Below, one piece after another: positions 57,010-64,000 of a stretch of 64,000 nt of DNA. The stretch is from Deinandra increscens subsp. villosa. Taxonomy: Eukaryota; Streptophyta; Magnoliopsida; Asterales; Asteraceae. The stretch spans positions 35,721,841-35,785,840 of the forward strand of contig JBCNJP010000027.1 in assembly GCA_039602395.1 (NCBI GenBank), given 5' to 3'. Positions within the stretch are counted from its first letter, which is position 1, and every line of letters starts with the position of its first letter. A model generated the notes under the pieces. That model was not told the origin of the DNA. It made no database searches and saw nothing but the letters and a program-made list of their open reading frames with translations. A program made the position numbers and the translations under genes.

Positions 57010-57647
57010 GAAATAAAAAAAAACCTACAAATTAAACGTGAATATTTTAAGGTTTAACTAAGACTTGATGTGATGGAAAATAAAGTATACATGTGTTGAG
57101 TTGAAAAGGAATATTACGTTTGGATTTTTAAAATCTAGAAAGGTTCTATCTAGCTTCCTAATTCCAAACCCATGTTTTTCTAGTTCATTTATTCTCACAC
57201 CATGCAATGTGAATATGTGATCCTGTAACCTCTTAGGACAACCTTAAAGCAAACAAAGACAATCAACAACAAACAGATTGGAGATCTATTTGCTTTAAGG
57301 TTGTCAATAAAAAAATCCATATCTTTCACATAACCGTTTAGTATTTCGTTGGACAACCGTTTCACATTCAATTTGACCTTAGGGTATGGTAAAAAAAATT
57401 CTAGTATGAGAATAGTATTACGCCTCTTTCTGATACAATTCAAGTGTATATTTTATCATCGTGGTTTATAATTTTATATATTATTAACTCACATATTCTT
57501 GGTAAAAAAAAATCTTATCTAAATGGTAGGAGGAGTCACTATATAGAACAGAATGAAAGTCAATTTTATATTTCCTTCCAACCGATAGAGAGGTTGGTTC
57601 CGGTTTGAGAATAAACCCGATTCAAACTAATTAGGAGATGGTGAAAT
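57010..57647. other. Intergenic, nothing recognised
   Basis: AT-rich spacer between the SINE and LINE insertions. GGTTGTC words at 57236 and 57299 form a weak inverted/direct pair. No gene seen. Confidence 0.45.
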
Positions 57648-57663
57648 ATATATAAAGGAGATG

Positions 57664-58058
57664 GAATTATGGGCTCTTATCTCCAACTGGTGTCGGCTCC
57701 CACAAATCTTCTGTTTCACGGTCTCGGACCTGGCCCAACTGTTCACTACTGTTATGGACGGGAGGAAGAAGGCGTTGCTGGTCCAGTCTATTATTCACTC
57801 GGCATGCTGGGTCATTTGGAGAGCGAGAAACGAGGCCGTCTTCAACAAGAAAAGGAGTGCAGTTCAAAAATTGTTCTTGGATATCCAATCCCTGAGTTTC
57901 TTATGGGTTTCTTCTAGGTCGAAGGGCTGGGTAATTGGTTGGGATGACTGGTGTAAGTTTAACATAATGATGTAATTTCTGTTTTGTTTCTCTTTTGCTC
58001 CCTTCTAGCGTCTTGCTAGCTGTGGAGCTGTTGGAATGAAATCGCCGTTCAAAAAAAA
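57664..58058 (+). mobile_element. Short 5'-truncated LINE with perfect 16-bp duplication
   Basis: The 395-bp insertion keeps an undamaged ORF2 end: FTVSDLAQLFTTVMDG, SIIHSACWVIWRARNEAVFN, GWVIGWDDWCKFNIMM, stop at 57975. The 3' end is GAAATCGCCGTTC plus nine A. ATATATAAAGGAGATG flanks it (57648-57663 and 58059-58074). The intact frame and perfect duplication suggest a recent insertion, about 2 kb upstream of NGA. Confidence 0.9.
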
Positions 58059-58074
58059 ATATATAAAGGAGATG

Positions 58075-59306
58075 AAGAACAAGGACTTGAAGCTAGCTAG
58101 GGAGGGGTCCATAAGTTATCTGCTTGGGTTCATGTGAGGTTGCCTCTGCAATATGGTCCAGGATCTGGACCGGCCTGGACCTGGGGCTCCGTGTATTCCT
58201 TCCTATATTCAACTACTTGCCTTTCCATCCCCTCCAAAATTTGCCAGTTGTTTCCTATTTCAACATCACCTTCTAGTTTACCATCATTTCTTAATGGAAT
58301 TATATATACATATATATATATATAGCTAGGTAGCTACCAATTATATATATTTGTAGCTCAACATGCACACACACATATATAATCTAATCCTACTGCTTTA
58401 TATAATAATAATTCCTCCACATGTGCCCAGTCATCAACAAGTGTGTTATTCTATTCATCATCTTGTCACTTTGTCTCGTACGGTCTCACAACTTTTGGAC
58501 GGTTTTGCGGGTCGGGTTAATTTATATATATTGTTTTCTTGGGGAAGGTTCAGTCACACCTTCCTAACTTGATGGTTAGAAAGTCCCAAGACTTGGAGCC
58601 CAACCACCTAAATTATAATACTGTGGTCCTCCTTCTATATATCCTCCTACCATATTTATAATTATTCTCCACCATCTTTTTCTTTAAACTAAATTATTAT
58701 GATACCAAGGGCCCTGCGGTCACATTATCATATCCCCTTCGATTCAATTCGATATATCTCTCCCCTAGCTATTCGATCGATCATTAAATCTATCAAAAAG
58801 GTAACATCATCCTACAGCTAATTATCTTAAATCGTGGATAGCGGAATCACATTACGGTCATTGTGGCCGGATTATTATGTTAGTTTAATTCTATTTGCTG
58901 GCCAAATATATAGTCACACTTTTAATTGATAAGGACATATGTCTAGTTGTGTATGCTTTGTATATGGGTGTGTGAAAGCTAGGTTTGTTTCCTTGATATA
59001 TGACCGGTCGGTTTATATATCCTTTTAATATGTATGATCTTATTATAACAATGCTTTTTATATATGTTAAATATTGATGTATTTGAATGTATTTAGTGTA
59101 ATTTGTGATAGGTTGACGATGAAAATATGCACTAAGGTATTATTTAAGAAAAACCATGAAAAAATCATGAAAATGTTATTTGTTGCCCGCCTTCCTTGTT
59201 TGGTGACTTGAGTCGTGTTTGTGTGTAACTTTATATTTTGGTTGAAATTTTATTATATAAAAAAATTAAAATGGAATAATCTAAAACTAAAAAAAAATAT
59301 AAAAGT
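58075..59306. other. Intergenic, nothing recognised
   Basis: Contains a GC-richer stretch with repeated GGTCCAGGATCTGGACC-type words (58150-58190) and TA runs near 58305. No coding frame that I can support. Confidence 0.45.
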
Positions 59307-59690
59307 CACTATTAGAAACCTGCATTTCACTAAACGGAAAAAACTACATATTCACTAACGGATGTAGCTGTCGGAAATTAGCCATGAAATTCGTTAAGGC
59401 TATTTGTAGTCATAGCCCCTGGGGCCCCTCACCTAGGCAAATCACGACACGTGTCGTCCTAGTCGGCAATGGGCTCCATTGTTGTAGTCATAAAGCCCCA
59501 TAACGCCCCTCTAATTATTACACAAATATATTATATAAAAATCATTCAAAATATTTAATCAATTAAAAAAATGGGCCAATTAAGGAGAGAGGGAGAGGCG
59601 TCATCTTCACAACGTATGGGACAAATTTTTGGCTCATAGCGCCCCTAGGGGCGTGTTCCTACTTTCTTTTCCATGTTATAGCTCTCATGA
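59307..59690. mobile_element. CACTA-end-like and MITE-like remnants
   Basis: CACTATTAGAAA at 59307 resembles a CACTA terminus and is followed by CACTAAACGG and CACTAACGG words. From about 59395, GGCTATTTGTAGTCATAGCC and near 59640 ATAGCGCCCCTAGGGGCG suggest a second, MITE-like unit. Neither has a matching far end or duplication that I can prove. Confidence 0.3.
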
Positions 59691-60459
59691 ATGTTTGAAG
59701 GTTTATCCCCCCACTCCAAGTTTGTTGCTTACTGATGTGGGTTTTCAATTTCTTCTTCATCTTCTCTAGGTCAATGCATGTGCCGCTTTATTTATATAGA
59801 TGTGAATGTGTTTTTGCACATTGTTAAGTTTTAAATTTACAAAACGATATATACTATAAAACTAATCACATACACGTAAGGCAGGTGTACCTATCGCATA
59901 GTAATATAGTTTTGGTAAGATACCGAGTATCGATCCAAGGACACTGTAGCTACCAATACTAAATCATTGTTGTTGTCTAGCCAAGAATAAAATGAGGATT
60001 GTAAAAAAAAAATACTAAAATAAAGACTAAGAAAATAGAAACGAAATTATCAATCACTAAGGATATCAATTAGGTTCGATTTCACTTGCAGCCACAAGAT
60101 TCAAATAAATTAATGACTTTCAAGGTCACTAATATGATAAAGTGGAATGGTTCCCATTAGGGTTACCAATTTGCACAACAATATTGAAAAGCATACACGA
60201 TAGAACACATACATATCACCACAATGTCAAAATGAAGCCTAAGTGACTCAATTTATGTCAATGCAATAATCTGAACCGATCTCCCATCAAGGCTATCAAG
60301 TCCCTCGGTAGTATTTGAAAGCAGACACTATAAACACATGCCAACCACCACAATACCGGAATAAATGATCAAGTGAATATCAAAACCCAAAGGAGTTTTC
60401 CAACTTATGCCACGTGACCATAGAGTCTATGTCAACAAATCCCTTGGCAAATCTAGACA
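59691..60459. other. Possible untranslated retrotransposon fragment
   Basis: AAGATACCGAGTATCGATCC and neighbouring sequence (59860-60400) remind me of the non-coding 3' region of Tat/Athila-type Ty3/gypsy elements. That is recall, not alignment. No ORF or LTR boundary. Confidence 0.3.
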
Positions 60460-60979
60460 ATAGGTTAAGAATCTCACAGTCTTTGCTCCAAGCCCTCGAG
60501 CCCTGGCCCCTCACTCCCTCTCCCTCACGCCTCACGCCCTCAGCCCTTCTCGGTGGCGCACCTCCAGGCTCTGACGACCACAGATCGAGGCGCACCTCCA
60601 GGCTCCGATGACACCTCACAAGTAAGTTAGAGAAGAAAATTTTAGATTTTTTCCTCAATTGATTAATTTAGTTTCTTAGATAGTTAAGCTTGTTCTTAGT
60701 GATGAAATTTTTATTTGTTCCTTAAATTTGATAATTTCATTAATTTAGGTTTTGTTTAGGTTTTTTTTTAACTAAATTGGTTCTTGATTAGTTAAATGTT
60801 AATGGGTTTGTGAAATTGTGAATTAGGTATAATGAATATTGAAAGATGTTTTCCAAGAAAACGTCAAATCTTGAAACGTCATCCTCAAGAAATAAATACC
60901 CAAGAATAGACTTGAATGATCTTCAGTATGATCCGGGCCCAAGCAAAACCAATTTCATTTCTTATGACCCTAGTAAAAA
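60460..60979 (+). pseudogene. 5' end of a hAT/ZMYM1-like transposase gene, cut by a CACTA element
   Basis: From ATG 60832 the frame reads MNIERCFPRKRQ; one base further in phase it reads PRIDLNDLQYDPGPSKTNF and ISYDPSKN, the N-terminus typical of plant zinc-finger MYM-type-1/hAT-dimerisation proteins (start motif, then DPG and YDP). A small frameshift in an A run (about 60855) separates the two parts. Upstream, GT at 60622 and AG at 60825-60826 could bound a leader intron, with a GC-rich leader exon holding two GGCGCACCTCCAGGCTC copies (60555 and 60589). The coding part stops at 60979, where the CACTA element begins. Confidence 0.55.
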
Positions 60980-60989
60980 CACTACTAGA

Positions 60990-61680
60990 AAAAAGATCAT
61001 TTTACGACACAAATATGGGTAGCAAATGCGTCACAAAACGTGATTTACGACGCAAATGCGACCAAATCACTCTCTCGCAAAAATACTCGTCGCAAAATGC
61101 TTTGCGAGACAATTTCGAGAAAATCTGTTACGATTTTGCTACCCAAAGGACAGTGTCGCAAAAGTTTTATAATTTTTTATTTTTTGAACTTATAATACAA
61201 AAATACATGACCGTATAAGTATTAAAGGTTTATTACTCTATTCGCTACACTTTGGCGACCCATACCGTATTTTTATAATTTTCAATTTGCGACGCAATTG
61301 CGAGAAAACCCTTTTTTTATTTTATTTTCTTTTATATGGTGCTACGCAATAGCGAGGAAAATGTCTTTTATATAATTCTACATAATGCTACGCAATTGTG
61401 ACTCTCAGTTATTTTGTTTAAAAAATTAATATTTTTTTTATTATTGCAGTTTAAGTTGCGACGCAATTGTAACCAAGCTTAATTTGTTCATTTTAATATT
61501 TTGCGACACTTTTGTGATGTACTATAGATATTTTTTTAAAGAAAATAATAATTCTTAGGTTATTCTCACTTAATTGCGACGCAAATGTGAGGATATTTTG
61601 CGACACTTTTGCGATGCACTATATATATTTTAATATTTTGCGACACTATTGCGACGCGCAACAAAATAGGTTTTTTTAAT
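60990..61680. repeat. CACTA subterminal repeats (TTGCGACGCAA type)
   Basis: About 20 variants of TGCGACGCAATTGCGA, TTTGCGACACTTTTGCGA and similar words occur in both orientations. In En/Spm elements such subterminal repeats bind the element's own TNPA-type protein. Confidence 0.8.
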
Positions 61681-61885
61681 TATGTTATAAAAATCAAAAT
61701 TTCCAGATTTTTTTCATGAAAATGCAGATATTTTCTGTAGAACATGTTTCCAGCAAATTAACCATACATTCTAACATAAAAGGGGTCTAGAAATCAAGTC
61801 AACTACAAATCTCCATAGCTACATACTAAATAGTCTTAACAATTCAACCATCTTCATAGAAACATTACAAATTTTACTAACACAA

Positions 61886-62056
61886 TCATTTACCATACTT
61901 TTTCATAAACTCTTGAAAAAGTTTTTGTTGTTGTTTTTGCTCTTCTATCTCCGCCCTTTGTCGTTCCATCTCTAACTTTTGTTCCTCCATTTGAGCTTCC
62001 AACTTACAAATCTACAAATTTGTTAAAGCATATATTATAATTAGTATATTAAACTC

Positions 62057-62110
<54 letters not shown>

Positions 62111-64000
62111 TACTTTTTCTTGGGCCTTTCGTTGCTCGACAAATGAATCTACAATCCCACAAGAAGAAGATGGTGTCCCGGTCACCACATAATTCATATC
62201 GGAAGATCCGATGCCATAAACTCGCCTTTTACTGCTGGATGGTTGCAAACGACGCCACATAGAACCATCTTCTGTATCTATTGACCCGTGAACCACTCGC
62301 AACTCTTTCAAGTAATCATCCTACAATTCATTAGAATAACACCATCTCTTACAAAAAGTTGATACAATAACTAAATAAAAATGATAATATAACTTACAAA
62401 GGCTTTTCTTGCTCGATCATTGCAAAACACCATCTCTTCCACTTTGGAAATGTCTAGCTCTCCAGCCCGTAACTTTGCTTTCGATTCTTTATTGAGATGG
62501 GTATAAAGAAATATTTCCTTATAACTAGGTTCCTTACCCCAAAGATCTCTCTATATAGAAAAAAATGTATACGTAGTTAATTTAATAAGTAGACTCAATT
62601 TTAGGTTGAGATTAATGAACTATTTTTCTTTTATGATGTAGAACAGTTTTTGCCCAAATAAATGTCTAAGAACTTTAGACCACAACAAATAGTTTGATGA
62701 CTTTGAGTAATCAAAAATCAGGTCGTCCATTGACCCATAAAAAATTTAAGGCTTTTTAAAAGTATTATGTAGAAAGTTAAGAAATTTAAAGGAATCTAGG
62801 GTTTCACAGTGTGAACTCATCTAGTAAAAGCATATAATCCCCTTACTGTAGAAGTGTATATGTTTAGATGCATCTATGCAAATAGAAACTTTTGGTGTCC
62901 CATTTTGTTTATGACTTTCTGCTTCTAACTATATCGTCTTGAAATCACTATATAAGTCTAAAACTTGAAAGAAAAAAAAAACAATTAAGCTTACCAATCT
63001 AACACGGATCTCATCATATCCTATTGATCCAGCCGTATGCCGAGATATTTTGCCATTATTGTCCGCGCTGACACGGTTTTTAGCTGCAATCTCGCACTTT
63101 TTACGATAATCTTCAGTGTCCCAAATCTGTTAAAAGTAAATATATATATATACATATGAAGAATATATATAAAAAAAATTACTATGTGAACAACAATCTA
63201 TTAACTCACTTACATCACACAACTTATGCCATACGTCATCTGCAATCCCAATAGGTGGATAATTACGAATTATACCGAATTTAAGATCCTTTCGTGTGAT
63301 ATTTTCTCCGGCTTTCTGAGCTCGTACAGAGGATTGTTTCCTGTAGTTAAACATGATGTCAGAGTAACGTGACCTCAACACGTTAATAAATGCATCGTAC
63401 GTGCTATGCTCGCTCCCCGAATCCCAACTCCAACGCGTCTACAAAAAAATAATTGATTCATTACCTTAAAGCAGTCACACCTTAAAAATATAAAGTCTCA
63501 TATAGATAATCATAAGATATACAAATAACTAACAGATCCATTACCTTAAAGCACTTATACATATCAGCCAAGACAGGATTTGGGACCTTTAGAAATGTAT
63601 CCCAAGGTCCTTCGAGGCGATCTTTTAGTATGCGGGAAATACTCTGATGAACCTCAAATGACCCGAACCTGCAATATTAAAATAATCATAAATATATTTG
63701 AAACATGATTACACAACATATAGATAAATATGTTAAAATTAAACACATACTTGTCACCAACTCTTGCAATTGATTTTTTGTCAGATCTACGAGCATCTCC
63801 ACCTTCATAAGTCGAGTCACGTTGGGAGTCACCAAGATCTGCATCCTCCTCATCGCTAGTGTCATCGTTTAACTCTTGACGATATGCACGGTCATCGGGT
63901 TCAGTAGTCGACTGTAAGTGTTCCTCATATGTGTGATGACGAATAACCCCATGCATATCACCCATTGGATCACCTGAACCTGTACGACTACTAATACCAG
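61886..64000 (-). CDS. CACTA transposase-associated protein (Transposase_24 family), 7 exons, 5' end missing
   Basis: Minus-strand exons: from the window edge to 63751, then 63668-63545, 63438-63214, 63126-62995, 62550-62398, 62320-62114 and 62011-61886 (stop TGA). Every intron has GT and AG borders, and all joins keep phase, giving about 405 codons without a stop. Exon 1 is acidic (DDTSDEEDADLGDSQRD). Exons 2-4 carry the family core: SISRILKDRLEGPWDTF, KDLKFGIIRNYPPIG, DDVWHKLCD, RHTAGSIGYDEIRVRL. Exon 5 has RDLWGKEPSYKEIFLYTHL and exon 7 is a coiled coil (LEAQMEEQKLEMERQRAE). TNPA-like proteins of this class bind subterminal repeats and assist the main transposase. The main transposase may lie outside the window. 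Confidence 0.85.
62056..62111. repeat. (AAT)n microsatellite in the last intron of the CACTA gene
   Basis: About 18 uninterrupted AAT units lie directly beside the splice donor of the sixth exon (62114). Confidence 0.95.

Larger units (their letters stand above)
60980..64000 (-). mobile_element. CACTA (En/Spm-type) DNA transposon, one end
   Basis: The terminus CACTACTAGAAAAAAG starts at 60980 and interrupts a hAT-type reading frame. Subterminal repeats and a Transposase_24-type gene follow. The gene runs toward this end, so 60980 is the 3' side of the element. The other end and the expected 3-bp duplication lie outside the window. Confidence 0.88.

Overview
The window is plant nuclear DNA, made up mostly of transposable elements. 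The evidence is plant-type Ty1/copia and Ty3/gypsy retrotransposons with initiator-Met-tRNA primer sites, L1-type LINEs, tRNA-derived SINEs, a CACTA element with a spliced transposase gene, hAT, Mutator-like and Harbinger-like sequences, and one convincing host gene: a NGATHA-type B3 transcription factor on the minus strand (54105-55643). The retroelement families and the ORF downstream of pol in the copia element resemble what I know from Asteraceae, so a daisy-family genome is my best guess. That guess is inference.

Layout. 1-1395 is a minisatellite and 2274-2492 a SINE-like unit. 4090-6100 is a broken Harbinger-type Myb/SANT gene whose intron is full of tandem repeats. 6424-24955 is a LINE fragment split by a stack of insertions: a 3.0-kb solo LTR (7840-24852, duplication CCATT) that itself contains a complete 9.8-kb Ty3/gypsy element (7962-17733, duplication ATAAA) and a 4.2-kb solo LTR (18069-22279, duplication ATATG). 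25395-25753 is a hairpin-like Mutator-type MITE, and 25998-26497 is an assembly gap. 27599-30621 holds two SINEs, a Harbinger-like fragment and a hAT MITE. 33253-34048 is a 5'-truncated LINE. 35531-48108 is a young 12.6-kb Sirevirus-type copia element (duplication GTTAA; 599-bp LTRs that I find differing at two positions) with about 4 kb of extra coding sequence after pol. 49375-51210 is a decayed LTR pair. 53200-56550 is the host-gene territory. A SINE (56569-56993) and a LINE (57664-58058), each with a perfect 16-bp duplication, lie upstream of the host gene. The right end is a CACTA element (60980 to beyond the window) inserted into the start of a hAT-type transposase gene.

How the parts relate. 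LINE and SINE copies share a 3' tail of the form CGCCGTTC plus oligo-A, so the LINEs probably mobilised the SINEs. The copia element carries many copies of a short palindrome (TTCC..GGAA) in its LTRs, gag, spacer and downstream ORF; in that ORF the palindromes write out a 15-residue protein repeat. The CACTA gene is invisible as one ORF, but seven exons with GT/AG borders join in phase without a stop. All statements come from reading the sequence by eye; no alignment or database search was run.
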